Assembly (NCBI RefSeq): GCF_019059575.1
Contig: NW_024881670.1
Span: forward strand, 716,001-780,000
Direction of reading: 5' to 3'
DNA from: Amphibalanus amphitrite
Taxonomy: Eukaryota > Arthropoda > Thecostraca > Balanomorpha > Balanidae
DNA: 64,000 nucleotides
Every line of letters starts with the position of its first letter. Within the stretch, counting starts at the first letter, position 1. Both the position numbers and the translations under genes were made by a program. Below are positions 12,601 to 25,178 of the stretch, piece by piece. Under the pieces are notes generated by a model. That model worked only from the letters and a program-made list of their open reading frames with translations. It was not told where the DNA came from and searched no databases.

Positions 12601-13969
12601 TCATCGTCCAGCGACCTTCATCGAGCCTCACTGGAAACAATTTTCAAAGTTCCCCAGAGTTTCAGCGCTTCGTCACCGGCCGTGATACCGTCTTTATTGC
12701 ACATGCCATGACACTGGACCGTTAGAAGGAGACCGCTACTGAGCAGGGCCGATTGCCAGCCGCACTACCGTCCGCACCAGCCGGTCCAACTTACGTGCGT
12801 TGAGCAGTTAGCAGTCGCCGTCAAATTCCAGTCACAATACGAACAATCGTTGTGTTGAACGCTGGTCGAGCGGTTCAATAGCGGTTCGGCTACGTGAGTT
12901 CGAGAGGGTTTCTGCAGGCCACGGTCACGAATGCAATTTCATATCACCGCTGAGCTAGCGCCGCGTAACTCACATGCGCGCAATATCACGTCCTGGTGTT
13001 TCAACCCCGAGCTTTTGCAGACCATCGTCCAACGCCCACTGCCCGAAGCCCACTGCTCGCCGCCCACCGCCCACTATACATCGCCCGACGTCCGTTCGCC
13101 GCCAGCCACCAACCCTTCAACACCCATCGCACATCAGCCACCACTTACGATCCATCGACTGCACCCTCTCCCACCCCAACAGAGGACAATACTCCCCAAG
13201 CCGCGTCCATTCCCGTCCCCTCGTCAACGCACTGGGTCACCATCGTATGCGATAAAGAACCGATCCGGCCAACAAACAACGCATCACGAATAACGTACGA
13301 GGCACGACGGCCTCCTCAATGGCAACGCGGTCGGTGCTTGGAGGCGAAAACACGCTCCGGGACAGAGGAGCGGCGCACAGTCGCTGGCCGGCGGCCAACT
13401 GGGCTCCTGCCGGTCCATCGCCTCTATTGGCGACGGGCAAACAGAGCTGAGTGACTACCGGAACCAGCGGCGCGGGGTGAGGGAGGGACCCTCTGAGTAG
13501 GCCTCCCGGCGATAACGACAACACTGCGGCACAACATGGCGTGGGCAACACAACAGACGGCCAGCCACATTCAGCGCCAAGGCGGCAAGTTCCGGCTCTT
13601 TGCATAAACCAGAGTCGTTTGTGCGTGTGCTGTGGTCACGCTCTGGGTCTGCAGAGTATTCCACCACCACATCGACCAGGCTCATCGGAATCCGTCCATC
13701 ACGCATCCGGGAAGCTGGGCTTCAGGGAGGCCGTGCCGCAGTTCCTGTACGTGACGGGACAGTAAGTACGTGACGGGATTTGGCTGCAGCTTGTCTGACA
13801 ATCCCGCCCGGAGAGTGGAGACAGCACCACCCATCTCAATGTTGGCGAGGGGATTATTGCATCAGCGATCGACATATGACACATGGCATACGCCTACATC
13901 ATTTGCTGCAATTAGATAACCGGATTTTGACAGACACGATTGGCAACTTAGTTCTGAGATAAACATTAA

Positions 13970-14466
13970 AGGGACTATCCCACCTTTAACATGGGGTTTG
14001 AGTTGAGATAGCCAAGTTTGCGGCGAGGTTCAGAAACCACTATCTATCTAGGTTGCAACCCCCGCGGCCTCTTGGTGTTGAAGAAATTCGTTCCCTTCAT
14101 TTGAAAATGGGCCTTGTACAAGGCCCTATCTTCAACATGGAACGACCGTTAGTGTGACGTCACCTCGTTTAGTCATTCTGATTTAAATGGGTTTGTTCGT
14201 TGACAAATCGCTTAAAACTTGGTCTGAACTTTGTTGTGGTGCCTACAGAGTAAAAAGAATCAGCTTTATGACAGTAATGTGGCCTGGGGAAGGAGGTAAT
14301 TTTGGGCTGTGACGTCACATATTTGAAAGTTCGTATTGGGAATATGGGAAGCCTAAGATGTTTATTGAAAAATAAATGCCAGAACCGTGTTCCTGGTCAT
14401 CCAATCTATAAAGTCGGGCACAATTTAACTGGTGTTAACAACATTTTAGAAGGTGGGATAGTCCCT
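13970..14466. mobile_element. TTAA-flanked short element (piggyBac-type MITE), 497 bp
   Basis: Terminal inverted repeats AGGGACTATCCCACCTT occur at 13970 inward and in inverted form ending at 14466. They are exactly flanked by TTAA at 13966-13969 and 14467-14470. A TTAA duplication is the hallmark of piggyBac-superfamily insertion. There is no transposase inside, so the element is non-autonomous. Two TGACGTCA-like sites lie within. The TIR does not match the other TTAA elements in this window, so it is a separate family. Confidence 0.8.
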
Positions 14467-14665
14467 TTAACCTACATCCGCACTAAAGCCTTGTAACCAA
14501 GTGCATAATGCACTAATGCAGCATGTCATGATGACGACTGGCATTAGTGACATCTTCACTCATGCACTGTAAGGTTTCTTTGAAACTGTGACTTTGCTGG
14601 CCTCACGTCGGCTTGTGGCTTCTACTACCGTCAGCCTTCTGCCACCATTTGTCACTCATCATTAA

Positions 14666-15536
14666 CCCTATTAGTGGCAGGGGGGGGGGGGTTGTTTTCA
14701 TCCACCCCTCAGGTTTTTCGGGAATATCTCCGAAACCGCTGAAGCTACGAAGCTGAAATTTTCTGACTTTTCCTAAAACTAAATGGGGCACATTCCCTGA
14801 AAATTTCAAGTTCATAACTTTACCAAGGGCGGCTCCAGAGCACTGGGAATTGGGGGGTCCTATTCGTGAAGCGAGTCATTTGGGCGATGATCACGATGCT
14901 GATGTATTATAACTGTATGCACCAGTTTTATCATGTGATAACATATACAAAGTTATTGTGCATCCTCTTTTGACACGTTTTTGCTATAATAGGCGGATCC
15001 AGGCGTCCAAAAAGGGGGGTTATGTTTTACCTCCCAACATAGGTGCCCTGACACCGCCTATGCATGACCAATACAATTGTAGTCGTTCTCTCATAAGAAA
15101 ATTGTAACATAACAAGACCATTACCACCCTTTTTAGAAACAGTACCAACAAAAACCTTATTTGCTATACTTTTTGTGTACCCCCAATCTCAATGATCTGT
15201 ATCCGCCTATGATTTTTGAAAATGCATATTTTTAGGATCCATGTGAATTCCTGGTTCATTCTTTATCGATCGGCAAAAGTTGCGTTAAGATTGGTTCAGA
15301 AACCTGGCCGTGATAAGCAGTCTAAAATGTATCTGCAATTTGCCCGTTTTTACCCCCCTCAACCCCCCTTTTGACATTTTCTTATTTTTTTTTAGAAATG
15401 TAGATCACGTTGAGCGAAGTCGAATGCCGTTTGAATTTTGAAAATCGGCCCGTTAGATCTCGAGATATCAAGGGGGGGTCGTAAACAGCCCCCCCTGCCA
15501 CTAATAGGGGTAGCCAGGAGCCTGCCACTAATAGGG
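14666..15536. mobile_element. TTAA-flanked piggyBac-type MITE with poly-G hairpin, 871 bp
   Basis: The TIR CCCTATTAGTGGCAGG starts at 14666 and its complement ends at 15536, with TTAA at 14662-14665 and 15537-15540. The CCCTA start next to TTAA is typical of piggyBac termini. Just inside lie a 12-G run and, at the right, a G7...C7 hairpin followed by a second internal copy of the TIR (ending 15510). The sequence after the poly-G (about 14712-14760) resembles the shared motif seen in the 43-64 kb repeats. There is no coding capacity. A second small element is nested at about 14989-15210. Confidence 0.82.
14989..15210. mobile_element. nested small MITE (GGCGGATCCAG family)
   Basis: ATAGGCGGATCCAG at 14989 is mirrored by an inverted copy with one mismatch ending at 15210. 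It lies wholly within the 14666-15536 element. The same GGCGGATCCAG terminus bounds the element at 37796-37951. The target-site duplication is unclear here. Confidence 0.6.
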
Positions 15537-15893
15537 TTAATCAAGGCGCCTTTCCTCCGACAAATGAGGAGCTGTCATCCAAGAGTCAGCCGTCCCGTAC
15601 CCTGTCACCTCCCCCTGGTCAGCCCGTCCTGCCCCCGCCCCACCATTAAACCTCTTAGAAGACAGAGTCGAGCCCGCAGAAGCTTCTCTGCCTCGCCCAC
15701 CCCCTCTCAGTCGAGCCGGACTCCAGCTGCGGCACCGGAACTGCGACGTTTCCCTGCCCCGATCCCCCACTCCGCCCGCCCCCTCCCAGCCGGAACTGGC
15801 GCAGCACCCCCGCACTGTCCTAGTGCTACCAAAGGCCGAATCCACATACCCGTCCTGTCACTGACTGCATGTACGATCTCTCTTCCACTGTGT

Positions 15894-16043
15894 GACGCTC
15901 AATGTTTCGCATTTTATCTCTGCCTTGCTGGTCTTATATAGCATTTTCGTTCTCACAGAAATCCCTGCGACGCTCAATGTTTCGCATCTTATCTCTGCCT
16001 TTCTGGTCTTATATAGCATTTCCGTTCTCACAGAAATCCCAGC
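15894..16043. repeat. two-copy tandem duplication, period 75 bp
   Basis: GACGCTCAATGTTTCGCAT starts at 15894 and 15969. Both copies continue through TTATCTCTGCC, GGTCTTATATAGCAT and GTTCTCACAGAAATCCC with three or four substitutions. The period is a multiple of three, which lengthens open frames locally. I see no evidence of coding. Confidence 0.9.
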
Positions 16044-17061
16044 TTGCAGCATCCGTCACTTTTTCTGTGTCTGTCTCTACCCCGATCGCCTCTGCCGCTA
16101 TCATCAGGGTCCGGGCCGGGGTCGAAGGCTGAGGATGGACGACGGACGGCGGACGCACCGGGCCGGAACCGGCGCGGCGATGACCGAGTGGGCCCCGGAC
16201 GACCAGGCCCGGGTCACGTGGCTGTCGGGAACGACGCACGCCAATAGCGGCCGTCGTGGCCGACGGGGGCGGCTGGAGATGGCGCCGGGTCGCCGGTCGA
16301 TGGTGGGTGGGTTCATCTCCGGTCACGGCGTGGATTTGATGAAGGGCGCACGGCAGCCGATGGGGATCATGGCTGATTTGGGTGTGGGAGGAAGGGAGGC
16401 TAGTGAAGACCAAAGCTTCTTTGGGGATGGATTCACGGAACTCAGCCGCAACCGTAGCACGAGAAGAGCTGAGTGGTCGAGCAGCCAGCCGTCGCAGAGA
16501 GTGAAAGGGAGGCCGGAAAAGTGGGCACCGGTGCCAGCGCCATGGACATCGGCGTCGCGTCGAGCAGCAGACCCGCATGGCAACAAGACACACCGTTACC
16601 GAACTGGTCGGCGGTCGATGTTTATCGGAAGGCCAGCGAGCATAAGCATGCGCCCGAACGTCACAGCTGACAGACGAGCGGAGCGTTAGTAGCTTTCCAG
16701 GCATGTCGAACGAGCGAACAGCGATGAAATAATTATCGTAGTTGTATCGTCTAAAAGCGTGGCCGAGGAGATGTTAATGTGATCCCATGGCTTAGTGCTA
16801 ATCCACAGGCGACGATTTAGCAGCCTAATATCGCATATGAGAAGGTAGTTTTCCATGGGTGATGTTGCAAGTGGCGGCTGCCTGATTTTATCTTTAATAT
16901 TGGCTTTAATTTGTTATCAAAGATGCATCACGTCAGGTTACGTTAAAATCAAATCAGCGGTATTAAAACTATAATCCCTATATATATGGCCTTGCTATTA
17001 TCAGAAAATCAATTCATTGTTCCGATCCAGGTCAATCTATATTTTTCTGTCACCATTTTTC

Positions 17062-20000
17062 CAGTGCTGCCAGATGGTCAGGTAGAAAATCCTCCAGCGT
17101 CCGCGCTGAAATCCTCCAGATTCCTCCAGATTCTATAGTCGATCCACCGGTAACTTACCGAACATAAAAATCAGACCGTCATTAACACGGGGCATTAATA
17201 CAGATGCATTCCAATTCTCTTAATCATATATCACACTAGCAATGCTCTTTCGCAGCCATCGAACTGTCGTTACAAAATGTCAGACTGAACCATGGGTGCG
17301 CATAGGCGCATATATTTACCATACCTACTTATAGCTCACAGACCCTCTGGCCACTCACAGGAATAAATAACATCGCTGCGGAAGGCTGCCAGCATCCGGT
17401 CAGAAACCTCGTAAGTCACACATGACTGACGGAAGTTGGCTAGGTATGATCGCACAGTCAATATCGCCTCAAGCATGTCAATGCCCATCGCATTTCGCTG
17501 TTTGCACTTAACTACATTCATAACAGAAAACAGACGCTCCACCGATGCATTTGAGACAGGCGTGCTCAAAATTGCCATCGCCAAATCAGACACGTGCTGG
17601 TATTTCTTTTCACCATTGGCCATGCATATTTCACTCATGTCTGCCCAAAACTGCTCGCGATCCTGGCCCGCGCCATCCTGGGTCAGCTCGTCGCGGTGCA
17701 GTGCGACCCACTCCCTCTCAACCTCATCTGGATCTCCCGATATCGTTGAAAATCTGGCAGCGATACCCGAGATGGAACGCCTCGGTCCAGCATCGGGTCC
17801 CACCGACAGTCGGGTCAAATCGGACAGCATTGCCACGTTGTCCGGAAGCCGTTTCTGAACCTGCTCTGCCAGGGCGACTAAAAACTCGCGGCACTTTTCA
17901 CGAACAATCACACCTTGTGCATCTGAAACCTTCCCCTCCTCTATATGATACGTATGTCCGAGGAACACTGCTCGGGCTGGAATGAGGTTCGCACGTATAT
18001 CAAGTCCTGGCAGCTGGTCAGCAGATGTACCTTTCAGTGTTGCCGGCATCACAATTTGTTGGAGCAAGTCCTGCACAAATGACTGCAAGTCTTTGTGAAT
18101 TACACAAGGATCGGGGTTTACGCTCTGAAACACTCTGTTCAGACGGTCGATAGCCTTCAGCTGTGACGACATGAAGGTCAGGTAAAGATGGTTTTGCGGG
18201 TCGTTGTACATGTTATACAACACCTCTGCCTGATAGCACCTATCCCGGTCTTTCGCGAGTTGAAATATCATTTTCAACTCGTGGTACTGATCCAAAATGG
18301 TGCTCACCGCTTTCCCACGACTTAGCCACCTTGTCTCTGCCACCTTAGGGATTTTGATGTTGTTCTCTCCGGGATTGAGAGTCTTAAAGACTTGTTCGTA
18401 CTCCCTTTGACGTTTTGGGCTTAGAGCGAACCAATTGTGCGTCTCTCGAATGAGATAGTCCAGATGCCGGGGAAGCACGGCACACGCATGACTAGCTGCC
18501 AAGTTCAGAGAGTGACACAAACATCGGACTACCATGAGGTGAGGGACCTTATCCTTCAACAGAGTACTGACAGAATGATGCCGACCTACCATACTACTCG
18601 CCCCATCAACACCGATCCCAACGAGCCTATGCACTGGGAGACCGTCCTTCTCGAGTGCGTCGAGCACCGCCTGCGTGATGGCATCCGCCGTCACCGACTC
18701 CAGTTTAATCAGGCGATACAGGGTGGTTATCACGCGCTTATGACGCCTGCTAAAATAGCGGACCATCACACCCAAACACTGGCAATCCGAAACATCTGTA
18801 GACTCATCTATAACCAGGCTGAAGAAGGATCCCTTCATGTCTTGAAGGAGTTCATCGTGAAGGACCGGTCCCAGGATGTGCTTGATGATGCCGGAACACT
18901 TAGTGCGATGAAGGCGTAGGTCCTTCAGGATCGCGGATTTGGGGTCCACACGTTTCGACAGGACCTCACCTTAGCAAAGGACGGGGAATAAGGATATGTC
19001 AGCGGGAGAAATGAGTGATGCTGAACAGTTGGGAGGAGGGAGAGAATGTTATATTATAAAACATTTGAACCTTGCGTTTTTGAAAACACAACTGTACTCC
19101 AAATCACCCAGAGCCACTCATATTACCAAATGAACGTATGCATTTTTATGACCGGTTTATGCACATATAGGTAGGCATCGTCGACAAATATGTAGACATA
19201 TATAGGCATTGAAAAATCAAGGTGGCTAAGGAATTATCTTCTATGAGCTGTTTTTATTATTGAAATCTTACGAGAATGCGTCAAAACTGACATGGGAAAA
19301 TATCATACGTACGAACAGAAGAAACGCATTTTAACCCTACTCCATTTACATTAAATCAGACTTGAAATGACAGGAAAGGAATCAGGAAGATTCCATTACT
19401 CCGGAGCTAGATTGAGAGGCAAAATAACCACGATTTTACCTAACTCATATTAATCCGACATGCAACGTCAAATAAATTGAACTCACGGTAAATTTTGCGA
19501 AAAATTAAGTAGGTATAGTCTGATTTTTTAAGCCTGAATATCCATTTAAAGTACCAAAATCAAATTATCACGCGCTGTCGGCTATATTTAACATTGGCGC
19601 TGTTATTAAAAAGTCAAGAAATTAGTCAATTTTGGTACTTCGAGCGCAGATGACGATGGTCAGGCTGAAAAGATCAGGGTATAGTAACTAATACCTGGCA
19701 CGGATCCAGACTCACCGAGATGGTCCACCGATGCGTTCGATCCATGCTCAGCAATGTGTAGAGCCAAATGCAGCTCCGCCCGTTTCACCGACTCCACATG
19801 GCTTGACGTGGCAGCTGGGAAACACTGATTTATTCTGGCTGACTTAACACCCACAGCGCTTTTCTTGTGCTTTGCAGACTTAGCATGGTCTTCGAGATCT
19901 TTGTGCTTCGCCATGTGCGTCGATCCACACCATTTGCACCGCGCACGAGAGCTGTCGCCCTCAACTGGTGCCAACCAACCGCGGAGAGCAGGCTCTTTCT

Positions 20001-20472
20001 CCCAATCCGATTTGTACCGTTGTGTGTACTGGTGTTTTCCCATGCTTGAAAATGATCACAATTCGGTAGGTACAAATAAAAATAAGGCAAATTACTCGCA
20101 ACACGACATCTCACATCACATCACAACCGGAAAGAAGGAATTTGTAAAGTGTAAACAAAACGATTCAAATCGTCAAAACAAGCAGAAACAATATTCAAGA
20201 ATTCCTAAGATAAATAAGTAAAACACAATGATAAAGGCAAATAGGTTGTTGTGAATGATTATGAACACTTTTTTGTGTGTGTAATTTATTATATGTAAAC
20301 ATTATTCAGGATCATGCAATTTTCCCCTTTTTTTAAAGTGTCATTTTATTGGTAACATAAATCCTCCAGATTTTCCTCCAGAAAGTGAAATCCTCCAGAT
20401 TGAAAATTCACCCTCGGAGTCACGCTCTAAATCCTCCAGATTTGCGGAAATCCTCCGAATCTGGCAGCACTG
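17062..20472 (-). mobile_element. hAT-superfamily DNA transposon, apparently complete (3,411 bp)
   Basis: The element is bounded by TIRs CAGTGCTGCCAGAT (17062 inward, and exact inverted copy ending at 20472). Perfect 8-bp target-site duplications CATTTTTC occupy 17054-17061 and 20473-20480. The 8-bp duplication and the CAGTG start are hAT hallmarks. Inside each end is a cluster of subterminal repeats with core AATCCTCCAGATT (about 17090-17135 and 20360-20450), a usual transposase-binding arrangement in hAT elements. A two-exon transposase reads on the minus strand. The exact duplications and uninterrupted reading frame suggest a young, possibly autonomous insertion in the Oatp intron. Confidence 0.95.
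17336..20043 (-). CDS. hAT transposase, two exons, 653 residues
   Basis: Exon 1 is 20043-19716 (109 codons plus one base) and exon 2 is 18969-17336. The intron is 18970-19715, with donor CATCTCG|GTGAGT and acceptor TTTGCTAAG|GTGAGG. The join restores DHLGEVLSKRVDPKSAILKD in one frame. An N-terminal zinc motif C36-x2-C39, H53-x5-H59 precedes the conserved AELHLALHIAEH block. The RNase-H-like core shows D164 in VIDESTD, D231 in GVDGASSM, CHSLNL near 261-266 and the RW pair (ETRWLS) at 323-324. The C-terminal hATC dimerisation region (STPVSNASVERLFSVMN) carries the expected acidic residue E587. Length and motif order are normal for hAT transposases related to host genes such as ZNF862 or C17orf113 (subgroup tentative). 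No internal stop is seen. It should bind the TIR and subterminal repeats and catalyse cut-and-paste transposition. Confidence 0.92.
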
Positions 20473-23400
20473 CATTTTTCTCAGCTCACACTCATTTTTC
20501 TTTGATCATGCCGCTGCACGTGCTCAAATTCAGCATCATCATCTGCGGCACGTAACAGGTGAAGTCACAGGCCACATTCGAGAGTCGCAAAAGAAATTTA
20601 GCGTCACGGCCACCATGATCGAATTCATCATTTCACAGCATCGATGTTGGGATAGTGGATGCTAGATGATGCCGGAACTCTTTCAAGAATTCTAATCTCT
20701 ACAAAATATTTATCAACCAGCCACTAGCCTGGGATCGATGCTTGGCACACAAACTGCAGCATAAACCGATGCCAACTGGCCCTTTAAATCATGGGACGAA
20801 ATCCTCGCGACGTTTTCGGGCGGCGTCTCGGTTGGGTCCTGGCAATCTGTCACTGTCCCATGGATGACATGCCCCATCAGTCACCCTTCCCGGCGGCGCC
20901 GACAGCGGACCCGTCGACCCACCGCGGCCATCACCGAGCACCCGGCCGACGGCAGAAGAGTGGCCCGCAAATTAACGCGTCAGCGGGCCTCGGACGCTTT
21001 ATTGGCATCGTTTAGCACGAACCGTTCACTCGGGTCACGGGCGACCTCCAATGATCTAGAGCGCCCACCGACGAGAAACCTTTTCGAAAAATTCAGCCCA
21101 GCCCAGCTGGTATCGGCCGGTCTCAGCTGGCCGTAACTGGTCTTGGCTGGCTCGTCAGGGGCAGACGACGAGGACGGGATGACATGCGAGCTAAACCAAC
21201 GGAACACGGGCACCCTGGCGTGCGCGGCTGCGGCGTCCGACAGGTTTTAAATGGGACAAAGCCCTTCTCGCGGGAGCCTTGGCGTAACGGTACAGCCAGT
21301 GAGATGGCTGGCGTATCCACGAGACAAGAGCTCGGCTCTCGGTAAACGTCTTGCTCAAGGAAAGTCCGCAGTTGCCATGAACGCCAAAACGATGACACCA
21401 ACCAGCCCTGGCGGAAGGAAGGTACGGTGCGCGACGACCCGACGGCGCCGGTTAGCAGCCAGGCAAAACTGCAACGAGACCGACCGCCACGTCACACAAA
21501 ACAACACATCTCTGGCTGCCGATTTCCTGCATCACGAGTACCCGGTTGATTGAAGTGCAGCTCCGGGCAGAGCGGCAGCAGTTCTTTGCACATACAAATA
21601 CAGACCGGTGGCGGAACATCAACAAACGAGTGATGGACCACGGGCGGCGGGCGGCGTGCGCAGTGGCCAGAGACAACGCAGCTGTCGCCTCCGGCGGCCG
21701 CAGAGCCATCCCGGGGTGGCCGCGGGGCCAGAGTAAACACACAAACATTTGTACAACACGGCAGGACGGGGAGATGATGGCAGCAGCGGCAGCGGCCAGG
21801 ATATCTGGGAACCTCCCACCGGGTGTGGTGGGGGACAGGGACGTGAGGCGAGACATGCATTGATAGTCTCAGATGCAAGGTGTAATACGCTCGGACCGGA
21901 GCTTCGCCTGCTGTCTGACGGCGCTATGTCAGTAATGACGTGGAAGGCCGGCGCGCCGTCCCTGCTGACGTGGCTGGCGACGATGGAACGGCGGCCGCCA
22001 CCGGGACGGGGACGGAGATGATACGAAACTGATGGGGATAAACGAGGGGCGGCCAGCGCGCACCGATCGCACCGGCAAGTGGGTCAAACGAGCCACGGAT
22101 CCAGGGAGACAGTCAATGGTAAATGCACAGAGGGACAAAGAAAGACGGAAGTCGGAAGGAACTTCGACAGAACAAGGGGACCCCAGAAAAGCGCGGAAGG
22201 ATGCACCACCTCCTCTTTGGCGACAGTGAATGAGCGGCGGATGAAGCGAAGAGGGTGAGAGTGAGAGGGTGGTGGAGCGAGAGCGAGAGGCGATGGAGCG
22301 AGAGCCGGTATCGATCGATGACAGGGGAGTGAGTGCGTGTGAGACTGGGCCGAGGGAGAAAAGATTACTGAGTCGGAGGGAAACCGGGACGGTGGCGCAG
22401 CTCTGCTACCTACATTAGTGACGCTACACCGAGGTCCCAAAACGCGGACCGACGCGACAAATCGACGAATCAGGGGACGAATCGACCAGCGGCCCAGCGG
22501 CGAGGCGGTGGAGTCTGTGAACAGGTCGATATGATCCACACGACACGCAGACAGGCGGACAGCCGCGGACCTTTGCCGTCACCGCTGTCCAAATAAGGCA
22601 CAGTTCACCCTGCCGTCACGGGCGGAGCTACCGTCAGCCGTCCGTCCAGTCCACCCCGCCCCCTGTTCAAGGCTCAGTAGCGGCACCCAGTCCGACAATC
22701 GTGACCGGCCGATCGGACCCTTCACTGCACCGCTCGGCTGAGAGCGCAGGCGGACTGGTCACCAGCCGTGTGGAGGCGGCCAGTCACGCCTCTCAGCCGC
22801 ACAGCGAGCGGCCGACCGTGCCAGGCTACAGCTGATAGGTACACCGATCGGGTGAACGGGGCGGAGTACCCGGGAGCGGGACGGCCGGGGTGACTGGTCC
22901 TCGATGGTACGAGGGTTGCTGGCAGTTGTCCAAGATCGTATGACCGAATATGAGCGGGGTTCCTCCCACCACGTCCGCAAACCTATGGGAAACTGACGTT
23001 TTTTTTTTCTCTCTCTGCCGTAGACCTCTGCATAACGATACACAGAGGTTATATGTCTCTGCCCATGTAATAAAACGGGATAAGTAAACCAGTAAAAGCA
23101 ATTTACAGTATTATAATAAATATAGTAATTTAAGCATGTAAGAGATAGCACTGAAAACCACAAACCACGACATTAGGGTCACGCTCACACCATCATCGTT
23201 CCTCGTCCGCCGCTTTGGACCCGAGCACAGCCTCGGCCTGTCCAAACTCGGAGACGGTCCGTAGCACATCTGAGACGGTCCACAGCTCGGTCGCGCCGTT
23301 CCGAGCACCATCAGCTGCCCGAACGAGCGACGGCAATGGCCGTTCCGGCGCGCCTCGATACCAGCAGCGCCTCAACATCGCCTCGCCGGCCCCGTTCCAC

Positions 23401-23506
23401 GGTCGAGAGATCGGCGACAATAGACCACGAGCGGCACGGCCCGCGCGGACAATGAGCCACGAGGCACGATGGCATGCGTGAGTGCAGTAAAATGATCGAC
23501 ACCATC

Positions 23507-23567
23507 AGAGAGAGGCACGCTCTGGTGATAGGCACGGTTTTGATAGGCAGAGAGGCACGCTCTGGTG
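23507..23567. repeat. short direct repeat, 40 bp apart
   Basis: AGAGAGGCACGCTCTGGTG appears at about 23509 and again 40 bases on, the second copy lacking only a base at its edge. It is intronic with no apparent function. Confidence 0.7.
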
Positions 23568-25078
23568 TGGTACAGCCCAGCCATGCAGGATGGCCTCTTT
23601 GTGTTCAAGAGCTGGGACGGCGAGAAATACAATACGTGCTACGGCTACGAACACAAAGGCTCGATGACTTTATTCTAGTATGTAACCGAAGGTTTGTTGT
23701 CAATAGTTAAAACACTATGCTTTAGAATTGTGTTTTTCTATTGAAAAACAAATCTGAGTTCCCTGACAATTTGTATGACTAACGGGTATACAAAAGTGAA
23801 AGCGTTGAGGCGGAAATGCTTTTAATTTTATGGGGCATACAGTTCCCACGCTAAAAACAAAATCGTAATCCATCAACGATAGGGGATAATGGGATAAACC
23901 GATAACCGGATAAAAACAGGAAGGTCAATTTTGAACAAAGCAGTCGCTAGGCACATAGAAGCACGGCCCTGCCTAAGACAAACGCTCTACAAAAAGCGCC
24001 ACAAAACCGACGTGTGTTCAGTCAGGGCCGACTGGGTCACTGCCACCGTGTCAGGGTTAGTCCTCGGTCGATCGGGAAGCGTCCTACTAAGCCAGGCGGC
24101 AACGCCGGCATGAAATACGACCACCTTGGGAGGCTAAGGCGCCCGGCTCCGAACCGCCCTGCCGCCAATCATCTCTAATTGGACAGCCGCCCGTGGCGTC
24201 AGCCTGCAGCCATCGCGGAAACAGCGTTATGTGTCAGGTTTGACACAGCGCGCTGTGTGTCAGATGTGACACAGAGGTTTGTGTCAGTTGTCCGAGAACC
24301 AAGACAGACTTGAGTATGCTTAGACAGACATCGTTACGGAAGCTAGAAGACCGTAACAGAGTAAGTGAGTTGCCAACACAACGGCCAGCAGGACGCCCTG
24401 TTTTCGGCGGTCTCTTGTTAAAGCCAATCGATGGTTTCGGTCCACTGCCTGCGGGTGTTCGGCGCCGAGGTAACGACGGCTAACAGCCGCCGGTGGGCCA
24501 ATAAGCGGGCGAGGCGGCGCGGCGGCGGTCACTGCCACGGCCGAGCGCCGCCAGCGGTCCGTGCTTTGTGACGCTCTTCCCAGCCGCGGACGAGCGCGGA
24601 TCGCCGCTCCGCTCTAAGCCAGTGGCCGGGGCAGATCTGACGAAACGCCACCGCTACACCAGACCCACGCCGTCAAGATTAGACCCACACAGGCGCGATG
24701 GAAATATAAATGCCTGGCGTTCCCGGAGACCGGAGCGTGGATCAGAGGCACCGTTTCAGAGCTCTCAACTGCTCCTGAATGAGCTGGTGTGCAGAACTCA
24801 TGTCCAGGCGCCCTTTGAACTCCAAATATAGCTCGTGGAGTGTAATTTAGAGGATTATCTGCAGCTTCAGGTTGTCAGGGCTGCTGCAGAGACTGCTGCC
24901 TCCTACATAAGCTGACGCACAATATGAATAAGCGGGTAAGCAGCAGCTATCAAGCTAAAGTGGTTTAAATTTAGCCTTTTGATATTCAAGATTTATCAGT
25001 GCAAGGACGTGGAGGAAAGAAAAGAAAGAATATAATATTCCGGTACTCATAGCGAGATGTTAACTAGATCAAATCCAC

Positions 25079-25178
<100 letters not shown>

